Positions 24,059-31,537 of a stretch of DNA of 32,925 bases are shown here, piece after piece. The position numbers and the translations under genes were made by a program. Within the stretch, counting starts at the first letter, position 1. Each line of letters begins with the position of its first letter. The notes beneath the pieces were generated by a model, which did not search any database, was not told the DNA's origin, and saw only the letters and a program-made list of their open reading frames with translations. The DNA is from CAZQDP01 sp964592375. Lineage in GTDB: Bacteria; Bacillota; Clostridia; RUG12999. The stretch spans positions 1-32,925 of the forward strand of contig CAZQDP010000018.1 in the NCBI GenBank assembly GCA_964592375.1, written 5' to 3'.

Positions 24059-25339
24059 TTGATTATTCATGTGGTAAAACAAGGGGAGAGTATTTATTCC
24101 ATTGCAAGCAAATACAAAGTTTCTCCCGAAAAACTAATAGCGGATAATGAACTGCCAAATCCAAACAATCTGGTCATAGGGCAAACCATTGTTATTCTTC
24201 AAAGTATGCGCACACACTCGGTACAAAGAGGGGAATCTCTCTTTATCATTGCCAAGAAGTACGGTATTAGCGTGCAGGATATTTTAGATGCTAATCCAAA
24301 TCTTAGCGGGGGCAGTAATTTGTACCCGGGTGAAGCAATTGCAATACCAAGCAAAAGCGAGAGGCTCGGCACCATTGAGGTGAATGGCTACGCACTGCCA
24401 GGTACCAATTTAGAGGTCATTTCTAAGACCTTGCCAAGTCTTACATATTTAAGCATCTTTAGTTATGAGGTCAGGGCGAACGGTAGCCTGAGCACCATCA
24501 ACGATACGCCTTACATACAAGCCGCCAGAGCCGGTGGCGTTGCCCCAATTATGGTGATTACCAATACAGAAGAAGGCGCAGGCTTTAGCAGTGAAATCGC
24601 TCATCGTGTGCTGACTGATCAAACTGTGCAAGATAGGCTTATCGGTGAGATTGTTGAAAAGCTTCGTAGCAAAAATTATTCTGGACTGAATATTGACTTT
24701 GAGTACATCTATCCCTATGATAGACAGAGCTATAATCAGTTTCTTCGAAAAATCACGCAGTTGCTTAGAAGAGGAGGGTATGTTGTATTTACCGCAGTGG
24801 CGCCGAAGAATTCAGCAGACCAGCAAGGCCTACTATATGAAGCACATGATTATCCGGTGCATGGTGCTACGGTTGATAAGGTCATCATTATGACCTATGA
24901 ATGGGGATATTCCGGAGGTCCGCCGCTGCCTGTTGCACCCATTAACCTCGTGCGAAGAGTGCTGGACTATGCCGTGCAAGTCGTTCCTCGTAAAAAAATT
25001 CTAATGGGATGCCCCAATTACGGATACAATTGGCAATTGCCCTACAGACCGGGAACCACTGCACCCACCATATCCAATACGGCAGCAGTGGAGTTAGCTT
25101 CCAGGGTAGGTGCAAATATTCAGTTTGATGAAGAGGCAAAATCACCCTTCTTTACCTATTATGATGCGCAAGGAATAGAGCATATCGTGTGGTTCCAAGA
25201 TGCACGCACTGCTCGTGCACAAATGCTGCTTGTGAATGAATATGGGCTCGCAGGCGTCAGCTACTGGACTATCGGCACCTACTTCGCACAAAACTTCTTG
25301 GTGCTCAATAATTATTATAAGGTGAGAAAAGTGCTGTAG
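24059..25339 (+). CDS. LysM-GH18 spore peptidoglycan hydrolase (SleL/YaaH type)
   Basis: A 426-residue protein: two LysM cell-wall-binding domains (about 3-47, HVVKQGESIYSIASKY; about 51-97, HSVQRGESLFIIAKKYGI), then a GH18 barrel. The catalytic motif GLNIDFEYI carries D213 and E215, the general acid; later blocks are KVIIMTYEWGYSGGPP and AGVSYWTIGTYF. Proteins of this build (SleL, YaaH) are N-acetylglucosaminidases that act on spore cortex during germination. There is no signal peptide, as in those. I start at TTG 24059, eight bases after AAAGGAG (24044-24050); GTG 24050 would lie inside that site. It fits with spmA as evidence for sporulation. Confidence 0.9.
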   Translation: MIIHVVKQGESIYSIASKYKVSPEKLIADNELPNPNNLVIGQTIVILQSMRTHSVQRGESLFIIAKKYGISVQDILDANPNLSGGSNLYPGEAIAIPSKSERLGTIEVNGYALPGTNLEVISKTLPSLTYLSIFSYEVRANGSLSTINDTPYIQAARAGGVAPIMVITNTEEGAGFSSEIAHRVLTDQTVQDRLIGEIVEKLRSKNYSGLNIDFEYIYPYDRQSYNQFLRKITQLLRRGGYVVFTAVAPKNSADQQGLLYEAHDYPVHGATVDKVIIMTYEWGYSGGPPLPVAPINLVRRVLDYAVQVVPRKKILMGCPNYGYNWQLPYRPGTTAPTISNTAAVELASRVGANIQFDEEAKSPFFTYYDAQGIEHIVWFQDARTARAQMLLVNEYGLAGVSYWTIGTYFAQNFLVLNNYYKVRKVL

Positions 25340-25379
25340 GCGAAGTAAACTGCATTATGTTAACTTGTATACATATAAG

Positions 25380-25600
25380 GCGTCTTTCCCCTTTCTTATC
25401 GAAAATAGGAGCAAGGGGAGAGGTGCCGCATGGTTCATGAATGATGAAGCGAGCCTTTCATGCACCGCCGCAAGGCAAGTTTTTATACTGCCAGCGAGTA
25501 AAAAAGCAGGACAAGCCACTAGCAGAAAGGTGACGAGGGGAAAGACCCTAAGAGAATTTGTCAAGGTTTTTACGGCCGGATCAGTTTTGCCTGTAACCAA
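25380..25600 (+). ncRNA. Candidate structured RNA of about 220 nt
   Basis: No credible protein gene lies here, but the sequence folds repeatedly. A 16-pair hairpin runs over 25384-25422 with loop CGAAA and one two-base bulge. GGTG and CATG (25422-25432) pair with CATGCACC (25459-25466). GCC-GCAA-GGC (25467-25476) is capped by a GNRA loop. TTTTTA/TAAAAA with CT/AG forms a stem over 25480-25504, and AGGG/CCCT closes a loop at 25536-25549 inside TGAC/GTCA (25531-25534/25560-25563). A weak terminator follows, then the kdpD promoter, so the RNA is probably independent of kdpD. Size and host group would suit the raiA motif, but I cannot confirm any known class. Its own promoter is unclear (TATAAG at 25374-25379, poor -35). 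Confidence 0.5.
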
Positions 25601-25618
25601 ATAACATTTGATTTTTTT
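25598..25618 (+). terminator. Weak terminator at the end of the structured RNA
   Basis: CAAAT (25598-25602), AAC, ATTTG (25606-25610), then A and seven T. The stem is short and AT-rich. It overlaps the -35 of the kdpD promoter. Confidence 0.35.
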
Positions 25619-25636
25619 GCTTAGTTGCAGTATAAT
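25608..25636 (+). promoter_or_regulatory. Promoter of kdpDE
   Basis: TTGATT (25608-25613), 17 bases, TATAAT (25631-25636). Transcription would begin near 25643, inside a perfect 12-base palindrome. Confidence 0.7.
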
Positions 25637-25637
25637 G

Positions 25638-25649
25638 GCATTGCAATGC
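25638..25649. promoter_or_regulatory. Palindrome over the kdpD transcription start
   Basis: GCATTGCAATGC is a perfect 12-base palindrome starting two bases after the -10 and covering the expected start of transcription. This is a classic operator position; the binding protein is unknown. Confidence 0.4.
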
Positions 25650-25713
25650 ATGGATAAAGGATGCAGAGTAGGTTGATACGCAAAAGAACTATACGTTTTT
25701 TAAGGTGATGAAC

Positions 25714-27279
25714 ATGAAAGAAAAAAAGCATGTGTCTGTAGATGACGTGACACAGGAATTACATTTAAGGAAACTGAATTTGGAAGGCTTTCTTGTCACT
25801 ACGGCGATAATGTCGGGCATGACACTGTTATCCTTCCTATTTAGACATATCCAGTTTCATGAATCGAATATAATCATGGCATATATTTTGGGAGTGTTAA
25901 TTGTAGCCACACTGACCACCGGATATTTTTATGGCATATTGGCCTCGATAATAGGAGTTTTAACATTTAATTTTTTCTTCACCGAGCCGTACTATACATT
26001 CATAGCTTATCGTCCCGATTATCCGGTCACCTTTGTCATTATGCTGATTGTTGCAGTCATTACAAGCACATTGACTGCAAAGGCGAAATATGAAGCGAGG
26101 ATGTCGTCTATTCGTGAGAGAAGAACGCAAATGCTATATCAAATCAACAAGGGTCTTTTAAGGGTGCGGAGCATAGAACAAATTGCTGAAATTGGAGGAA
26201 AAGATATTGCAATGCTATTTGGCCGTTCGGTCATTATTGCAACAATTCACTCGGGCGATGAGATTACAGCGCCTCAAATATATCCGTATCATTGCGATAA
26301 AAGAGCGGAAATTTTTAAGTCTGAAAATGAAATGAAGGCAGTCATGCAGACTTTTTTATCCGGCATGCCTTCAGGGGTCGGTACTGATTATTTTAAAGAT
26401 AGTCCTGCATACTATATTCCAATCAGAGGTCAAAGTGGTTCGCTCGGCGTTATCGGAATATCTTGCTTTGATAGAAAGCCTTTGTTAAATGAACACACTA
26501 CTCTTTTAAATGCAGTGGCAATGCAAATAGCACTTGGCATAGAACGGGAACGATTAAATCAAAAACAGCACAAGTCAAAGATAGAAATGGAGAGGGAGAG
26601 ACTCAGAGGAAATCTTTTGCGTGCAATATCCCACGATTTAAGAACGCCGCTGACCGGAATTCTTGGTGCAACCACTACGATACTAGATAATGAAGATGCG
26701 CTGAGCCAAAAGGTAAAAAGAGAGCTATTACAAGGAGTATATGAAGACGCAAGCTGGCTGATCCATTCAGTGGAAAACATACTCAGCTTAACGCGAATTG
26801 ACGAAGGTCGACTTGAAATGATAAAAAACATGGAAGCCATTGAGGAGGTTGTTGGCGAAGCAGTCTCTAGAATCAATAAGTATACAAAAGAGCATACCAT
26901 CCATATCAGCATACCGGATGAACTGATTATGCTCCCGATGGACGGAACGCTGATAGAACAGGTTATTGTAAATCTGCTTGAAAATGCAATCAAATACACA
27001 CCGCAAGGATCAGAGATAAATATCAAATCATATGTTGATGACAAAAACGCTATTTTTGAAGTGAGTGACAATGGCAAGGGAATACCAGAAGAGAGTATGC
27101 CGCATATATTTGACCGATTTTACACGGTCGATACGAAAAGCACAAGCGGTAGACGAGGCACGGGACTGGGGCTTGCTATCTGCAAATCGATTATCATCAT
27201 GCACGGCGGCGATATTTCTGTATTCAACAATTCAACCGGTGGGGCGACTTTTAAATTTTCACTGCCAATGGAGGGATGA
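25714..27279 (+). CDS. kdpD: Short KdpD-type sensor histidine kinase
   Basis: A 521-residue kinase with the C-terminal layout of KdpD. A DUF4118 membrane part comes first (about 25-120, including VLTFNFFFTEPYYTF, a KdpD hallmark), then a GAF-like region (to about 280), HisKA with H307 (AISHDLRTPLTG), and the ATPase domain (NLLENAIKYTP, DNGKGIPEE, GTGLGLAICKSI). Full KdpD is near 900 residues; the N-terminal KdpD domain with its Walker A site and the USP domain, which binds c-di-AMP in some Firmicutes, are missing. Nothing upstream encodes them. TAAGGTG (25701-25707) best suits ATG 25714, though ATG 25708 is possible. kdpE follows at once. Confidence 0.85.
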   Translation: MKEKKHVSVDDVTQELHLRKLNLEGFLVTTAIMSGMTLLSFLFRHIQFHESNIIMAYILGVLIVATLTTGYFYGILASIIGVLTFNFFFTEPYYTFIAYRPDYPVTFVIMLIVAVITSTLTAKAKYEARMSSIRERRTQMLYQINKGLLRVRSIEQIAEIGGKDIAMLFGRSVIIATIHSGDEITAPQIYPYHCDKRAEIFKSENEMKAVMQTFLSGMPSGVGTDYFKDSPAYYIPIRGQSGSLGVIGISCFDRKPLLNEHTTLLNAVAMQIALGIERERLNQKQHKSKIEMERERLRGNLLRAISHDLRTPLTGILGATTTILDNEDALSQKVKRELLQGVYEDASWLIHSVENILSLTRIDEGRLEMIKNMEAIEEVVGEAVSRINKYTKEHTIHISIPDELIMLPMDGTLIEQVIVNLLENAIKYTPQGSEINIKSYVDDKNAIFEVSDNGKGIPEESMPHIFDRFYTVDTKSTSGRRGTGLGLAICKSIIIMHGGDISVFNNSTGGATFKFSLPMEG

Positions 27280-27284
27280 TTTTT

Positions 27285-27980
27285 ATGGAACCTTTGATTC
27301 TCGTGGTGGAGGACGAAAAGCCAATTAGAAATTTTATGTGCGTATCACTTGAGACGCAAGGGTATAAGTGTATTGAGGCACCAACTGGGCGATCAGCCAT
27401 TGCAATGGCCGCTTCGCACAATCCCGATATTATTATTGCAGATTTGGGACTGCCGGATATTGATGGAATTGAAGTAATCAAAAAAATCCGACAAATCACG
27501 AATGCAACAATCATTGTTGTATCGGCACGTGGGCGCGAAAGAGAAAAAGTGGAAGCATTGGATAGTGGAGCAGATGATTATGTAACAAAACCATTTAGTG
27601 TGGCAGAGCTTTTGGCTCGCATAAGAGTTGTACTTCGGCATTGCATACAAGAAGGTCAAGCGGCAGACTGCGGCCAAGGAGGTTTTTCGATTGGCGAATT
27701 AAAGATTGATTTTGATAAGCACCGAATTTCGCTTTCGGATAATGAAATACATTTAACCCCAATCGAATTTAAACTCATATCGCTCATGGCAAAAAATCCG
27801 GGAAGAGTGCTGACGCATAAATTCATACTTCGTGAAATATGGGGTTCGTTTTCGGGCGATGAAACGCAGTCATTGCGGGTGTTTATGGCAAACATACGAA
27901 GGAAAATTGAGAAAAACCCGGCGCATCCAAGGTATATATTCACAGAGGTAGGGGTGGGATATATGCTTGCAGATGAATAA
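27285..27980 (+). CDS. kdpE: KdpE-type response regulator
   Basis: A 231-residue OmpR/PhoB-class regulator. The receiver domain (about 1-115) starts LILVVEDEKPIRNF and has phosphoacceptor D53 (IIIADLGLPDIDG) and K102 (VTKPFSVAELL). The C-terminal winged helix includes LTPIEFKLISLMAKNPGRVL and RRKIEKNPAHPRYIFTEVGVGY, close to KdpE. I start at ATG 27285 with GGAGGG at 27270-27275; an ATG at 27276 lies too close to that site. kdpFABC is not in the window, so its target may be the trk operon downstream, which has palindromic sites. A terminator follows directly. Confidence 0.88.
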   Translation: MEPLILVVEDEKPIRNFMCVSLETQGYKCIEAPTGRSAIAMAASHNPDIIIADLGLPDIDGIEVIKKIRQITNATIIVVSARGREREKVEALDSGADDYVTKPFSVAELLARIRVVLRHCIQEGQAADCGQGGFSIGELKIDFDKHRISLSDNEIHLTPIEFKLISLMAKNPGRVLTHKFILREIWGSFSGDETQSLRVFMANIRRKIEKNPAHPRYIFTEVGVGYMLADE

Positions 27981-27987
27981 CAATAAC

Positions 27988-28019
27988 AAGGAGCCTTTTT
28001 GTAGGGCTTCTTTTTTTTT
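27988..28019 (+). terminator. Intrinsic terminator after kdpE
   Basis: AAGGAGCC (27988-27995) pairs with GGCTTCTT (28005-28012) with one G-T wobble, followed by more T. It separates kdpDE from the trk operon. Confidence 0.75.
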
Positions 28020-28072
28020 GCAGACCCGCTGCAATCTTAACAGCATCTTTATGCACGGCGCATTTTCTTAAC

Positions 28073-28088
28073 ACCAAATTTATTTGGT
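28073..28088. promoter_or_regulatory. Palindromic operator candidate upstream of the trk operon
   Basis: ACCAAAT, two bases, ATTTGGT: a perfect seven-base inverted repeat ending three bases before an extended -10 element. The position suits a regulator binding in the -35 region; KdpE is a candidate by context only. Confidence 0.45.
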
Positions 28089-28091
28089 TTA

Positions 28092-28100
28092 TGATACAAT
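28092..28100 (+). promoter_or_regulatory. Extended -10 promoter of the trk operon
   Basis: TGATACAAT has the TGn extension before TACAAT (28095-28100). No good -35 exists at 17 bases; TTAACA (28068-28073) is 21 bases away. Extended -10 promoters can work without a -35, often with an activator. Confidence 0.5.
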
Positions 28101-28164
28101 AATAATTGAACAAAGATTATTACTTTTGATGCACCCTTGCATAAATGTATCGGAGGCGAAATGA

Positions 28165-28566
28165 ATGATGGACAAAAACAAAAAGAAAAGCTTATATCAA
28201 CTGAATATTGAGAAGGCAATCAATGCCATTCAAGAGAAGGATTATACAACCGCACTTGGCTACATTAAAAGTGCAGTTATGGAAAATCAGGACTTCCCGG
28301 ATGCACATAATCTTCTTGGAATTATTGCGGAATTTCATCGGGATAAAAACCGGGCTTGTAAACATTATCGTGCATCATATGCACTTGACCCTTCATATAA
28401 ACCTGCAAGTCGGAACCTTGATAGGATAACTTCTTATCTGTATAATTCCAGTTTTGTTTATCCGATTTATGGAGATATTTCGGAAGATGAAATAGCTCCT
28501 TATGTAGTGGAATATGATGAAATGTGTGTTGGGCATTTAAAGAAAAATAAAAGAATAGGCGAGTGA
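28165..28566 (+). CDS. TPR-repeat protein, first gene of the trk operon
   Basis: A 133-residue cytoplasmic protein with about two tetratricopeptide units: one near residues 14-46 (KAINAIQEKDYTTALGYIKS) and one near 47-82 (DAHNLLGIIAEFHRDKNRA, SYALDPSYKPASRNLDRI). The tail after residue 90 is distinct (YLYNSSFVYPIYGDISEDE). TPRs bind other proteins; with its place six bases ahead of the trkA gene it may regulate the Trk complex. GGAGG at 28152-28156 precedes overlapping ATGs; 28165 gives the long frame, and the ATG at 28161 soon hits a stop. Function not known. Confidence 0.8.
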   Translation: MMDKNKKKSLYQLNIEKAINAIQEKDYTTALGYIKSAVMENQDFPDAHNLLGIIAEFHRDKNRACKHYRASYALDPSYKPASRNLDRITSYLYNSSFVYPIYGDISEDEIAPYVVEYDEMCVGHLKKNKRIGE

Positions 28567-28572
28567 GAGAGT

Positions 28573-29226
28573 ATGTATATTATTGTGATTGGCTGCGGAA
28601 GATTAGGCAGTAATCTTGCAAAGGAATTGGCGGATGATGGTCATGATATTTGTATCATCGACCGTGATAATGATAAATTAAGGTCTCTTGGAAGCGGCTT
28701 CAACGGTCAGCGGATAAAGGGCATAGAGTTTGATAGCGACAGATTGTTTGAAGCAGGAATTGAAGTAGCGGATGCAATTTTGGCTGTGACAGCAGATGAC
28801 AACGTGAATATTACAGTGTCCTTGATTGCCGAAAAAATATACCATGTCCCCAAAATTATTGCGAGAGTTAACGACCCCGAGCGGCAGTATATTTATGATA
28901 AGCTGGAGATTAAAACAATTAACCCAGTTCAGCTTGGCGTGAAAATACTAAAAAGCCGGTTGTTTGTAAAAAGCCTTGATATCGTGTCTACGCTAGACAA
29001 TGATTATGAAATAATTGAGCTACTTGTCAGCAAAGATAAATCCACTTTGGTTCAGGATATTGAAGATAAATACTCCTGTATTATATCCGGCGTCATCAGA
29101 GACGGAAACATGAGTATTCCTGCAAAAAATACGTTTATATGTAACGGTGACAGAATTATTTGCACAATTCAAAAAAAAGACAAAGGGAAATTCTTAGGCA
29201 CCTTTACAAAGGAGATGCTTTTATGA
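28573..29226 (+). CDS. trkA: TrkA-type potassium uptake regulator, first copy
   Basis: A 217-residue single-RCK protein: TrkA-N nucleotide-binding domain (IVIGCGRLGSNLAKELADDG, GxGRxG loop, ending in the acidic IIDRD) and a TrkA-C domain from about 130 (DNDYEIIELLVSK to the end). Such proteins form a ring under the TrkH or KtrB channel and gate it by nucleotide or ligand binding. The stop overlaps the start of the next trkA-like gene (ATGA), so the two should be made in equal amounts. E. coli TrkA has two RCK units in one chain; here they seem to be split. Confidence 0.92.
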   Translation: MYIIVIGCGRLGSNLAKELADDGHDICIIDRDNDKLRSLGSGFNGQRIKGIEFDSDRLFEAGIEVADAILAVTADDNVNITVSLIAEKIYHVPKIIARVNDPERQYIYDKLEIKTINPVQLGVKILKSRLFVKSLDIVSTLDNDYEIIELLVSKDKSTLVQDIEDKYSCIISGVIRDGNMSIPAKNTFICNGDRIICTIQKKDKGKFLGTFTKEMLL

Positions 29227-29909
29227 AATCAGTTATTATTGGTGGAGGAAAAATTGGATATAATCTTTTGAAAACACTCAAGGAAAGAGGGCATGAGGTA
29301 ACGCTGGTTGAACGAGATAAGATTACCTGCCTGCGAATTGCAGAAGACATCAATGCCAATATCATATGGGGTGATGGCACCGATTTACAGGTTTTAAAGG
29401 ATGCAGGCATTGAGGAGGCGGAAATTATTGCAGCAGTGACGGGAACAGATGAAGAAAACCTTGTTATTTGCCAAATTGCCAAGCTGAGTTTTCAACATAA
29501 AAAAACCATAGCACGCATCAATAATCCCAAAAACATAAGAATGTTTAAGACACTCGGAATTGATAATACGGTTTGCAGTACAGAGGTCATTGCAAATCTG
29601 ATTGACTTTGAGCTTGAAAAGGAAAACTACAGAATTGTGAAGGCATTTGAAAGAGGCGCGATGATTTTGGCGGAGTTCATTATTGGCCGAAGTGATTTTT
29701 GGTGCGGAAAATTTATTAAAGAGCTGCAGCTTCCCGAAGAATGTGTATTTGTTTCTGTACTGCGAGGAGAAACGGTTATTTACCCAAGAGGGGACACACA
29801 GATATTAGACAATGATAAGGTTTTGATGATTGCAAATAAGTCTGTGCTATCTACTCTATCCAAAAAGCTGCACAATGGGGGCGTTAAAAATGCGAATGAA
29901 GCAAAATGA
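29223..29909 (+). CDS. trkA: TrkA-type potassium uptake regulator, second copy
   Basis: A 228-residue single-RCK protein, related to but different from the preceding one. Its nucleotide loop reads VIIGGGKIGYNLLKTLKERG, followed by LVERD, and its TrkA-C domain ends with GDTQILDNDKVLMIA. AAAGGAGA (29208-29215) lies before ATG 29223, and the gene overlaps its neighbour by four bases. I infer a mixed ring of the two proteins, equivalent to the double-RCK TrkA of Proteobacteria. The last 20 bases are shared with a small frame coding for a one-helix peptide. Confidence 0.92.
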   Translation: MKSVIIGGGKIGYNLLKTLKERGHEVTLVERDKITCLRIAEDINANIIWGDGTDLQVLKDAGIEEAEIIAAVTGTDEENLVICQIAKLSFQHKKTIARINNPKNIRMFKTLGIDNTVCSTEVIANLIDFELEKENYRIVKAFERGAMILAEFIIGRSDFWCGKFIKELQLPEECVFVSVLRGETVIYPRGDTQILDNDKVLMIANKSVLSTLSKKLHNGGVKNANEAK

Positions 29910-29994
29910 AATAAGCGGAATTATTGCAGAGCTCATTACAGTTACGGTATATGTTGCTTTAACATATACCATCACAATTATCTTGATGAGGTGA
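29890..29994 (+). CDS. Micropeptide with one membrane helix, between trkA and trkH
   Basis: A 34-codon frame from ATG 29890 to TGA 29992-29994. The peptide begins MRMKQNEISGIIAEL and continues as one hydrophobic helix ending in Met-Arg. Polarity and size resemble KdpF, the 29-residue subunit of the Kdp pump, but I see no sequence identity I can name. It overlaps the end of the second trkA gene by 20 bases, and its stop lies within the trkH ribosome site (GAGGTGA), four bases from the trkH ATG, so coupling is likely. Its own ribosome site is poor (GGGGGCG upstream). Without homologues in hand the call stays tentative. Confidence 0.5.
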   Translation: MRMKQNEISGIIAELITVTVYVALTYTITIILMR

Positions 29995-29998
29995 AGGA

Positions 29999-31537
29999 AT
30001 GCATACATTTAGAATAAAAGCCTACAGCATAGAAATTATCAGCTATTATATCGGATACATTGTTCTTTGCATTGCAGCACTCATGATTGTGCCAATTATC
30101 ACCTCACTTGCCTTTGGTGAGCTAAATGCAATGCTCGACTTCTTGATAAGCATCGCAATCTCAACAATTGTCGGGCTTACCTTCATCATCATTGGGATGC
30201 AGACAAAAGAAAACAAATCAAATGTCCAGTGGAAACATGGGTTTGTGGTTGCCTCACTTTCGTGGATTGTTTTAACGGTGCTATGTGCCATTCCATATAT
30301 TTTAAGTGGCCATGCCAAATCGTTTTTGGATGCCTGTTTTGACGTCATGAGCGGATTTACCACCACAGGGATGGTGCTCTCGCAAGACCTGGATCACATG
30401 TCTAACGGACTGAATATGTGGCGGCATATGCTGACGTTTATTGGTGGGCAGGGAATGATTGTATTAGCGCTTACGGTTTTAATGAAGGAGACGGGCGGGG
30501 CGTATAAGTTCTATGTTGGCGAAGGTAAGGATATTGAGCTTGTGCCAAACGTAAAAAACACAGCAAGGACAATTTGGAAAATTAGCTTGATTTATCTTAT
30601 TATCGGAACTGCGGCATTGTGGATAAATGGAATTTTAATCGGTTTAACACCCGTTTCTGCTTTTATTCATGCACTATATATGTTTCAATCCGCTTGGAGT
30701 ACCGGTGGCTTTGCACCGATGACACAAAATATTATGTATTATCATAGTGTTTCCTATGAAACGGTTGCAATGGTTCTATTCATCCTTGGTTCATTTAACT
30801 TTGGACTGCATTATGCAATGTGGCAGGGAAAGCGAAAAGAAATCATAAAAAACATTGAAACACAAAGTTTTTTTATCACATCGTTTTTGGCATGTGTTCT
30901 TGCACTGGCAGGGCTAGCGAAGCTCAATGTATATCCGAATGTGATGTCGGGTTTTCGAAGGGTTGTGTTTAATGTGCTCTCCGCGCATACCACAACAGGT
31001 TTGGGTTCCGTATATGCAAGGCAGTTTGCTTTGGAATGGGGCGATTTTGCCGTTTTAATCATGATTGTCGTTATGCTAATCGGTGGCTCTGCATGTTCTA
31101 CCGCAGGAGGCTTTAAGGGCCTGAGGGTAGGCATTGTTTTTAAAGGCTTGATCATGGATGTGAAGAAGCTACTTGCTTCTGAGCGGAATTTGAAGGTATA
31201 TAAATTTCATCACATCAAAGAACACATCTTAAATGATGCCTTGGTAAGGGCATCGGCAACCATCATCTGTTGCTATACTGTCATGTTCGCCATCGGCACC
31301 ATGATCGGCACATTTTATGGATATCCGCTACTCAGTGCCGCTTTTGAATCTGCATCTGTTGCAGGAAATGTAGGGCTTTCCATAGGGGTTACCACTCCTA
31401 CAATGCCGGTGGTTTTAAAAATATATTACATGATAGCAATGTATTTAGGAAGGCTTGAGTTCCTTTCCGTATTTGCATTGATAGGTTATGTAGTGGGAGG
31501 GATTAAAAAACAATGTGTAAACGCATGGCAACACTAA
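29999..31537 (+). CDS. trkH: Potassium channel subunit TrkH
   Basis: A 512-residue membrane protein of the TrkH/KtrB family, the potassium-conducting subunit. Four pore repeats are visible through their filter segments: MSGFTTTGMVL, SAWSTGGFAPM, SAHTTTGLGS and SVAGNVGLS. The block GGQGMIVLALTVLM between the first two is typical of TrkH rather than KtrB. About ten membrane helices follow the usual pattern. GAGGTGA at 29988-29994 serves the ATG at 29999. It works with the TrkA proteins encoded upstream; the following exported protein overlaps it by 25 bases. Confidence 0.95.
   Translation: MHTFRIKAYSIEIISYYIGYIVLCIAALMIVPIITSLAFGELNAMLDFLISIAISTIVGLTFIIIGMQTKENKSNVQWKHGFVVASLSWIVLTVLCAIPYILSGHAKSFLDACFDVMSGFTTTGMVLSQDLDHMSNGLNMWRHMLTFIGGQGMIVLALTVLMKETGGAYKFYVGEGKDIELVPNVKNTARTIWKISLIYLIIGTAALWINGILIGLTPVSAFIHALYMFQSAWSTGGFAPMTQNIMYYHSVSYETVAMVLFILGSFNFGLHYAMWQGKRKEIIKNIETQSFFITSFLACVLALAGLAKLNVYPNVMSGFRRVVFNVLSAHTTTGLGSVYARQFALEWGDFAVLIMIVVMLIGGSACSTAGGFKGLRVGIVFKGLIMDVKKLLASERNLKVYKFHHIKEHILNDALVRASATIICCYTVMFAIGTMIGTFYGYPLLSAAFESASVAGNVGLSIGVTTPTMPVVLKIYYMIAMYLGRLEFLSVFALIGYVVGGIKKQCVNAWQH

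Noticed and set aside
25380..25600. c-di-AMP (ydaO) or lysine riboswitch controlling kdpD
   Set aside because: The short AGAGGTGC string recalls the lysine class, but the other conserved blocks are missing; the ydaO core GGGTGAATC is absent. kdpD also has its own promoter downstream.
25365..25604. 79-residue plus-strand frame in the same gap
   Set aside because: No ribosome site; its sequence is largely dictated by hairpin arms.
25355..25651. 98-residue minus-strand frame with a hydrophobic middle
   Set aside because: No ribosome site, and it lies opposite the hairpin-rich region; more likely a by-product of a conserved RNA.
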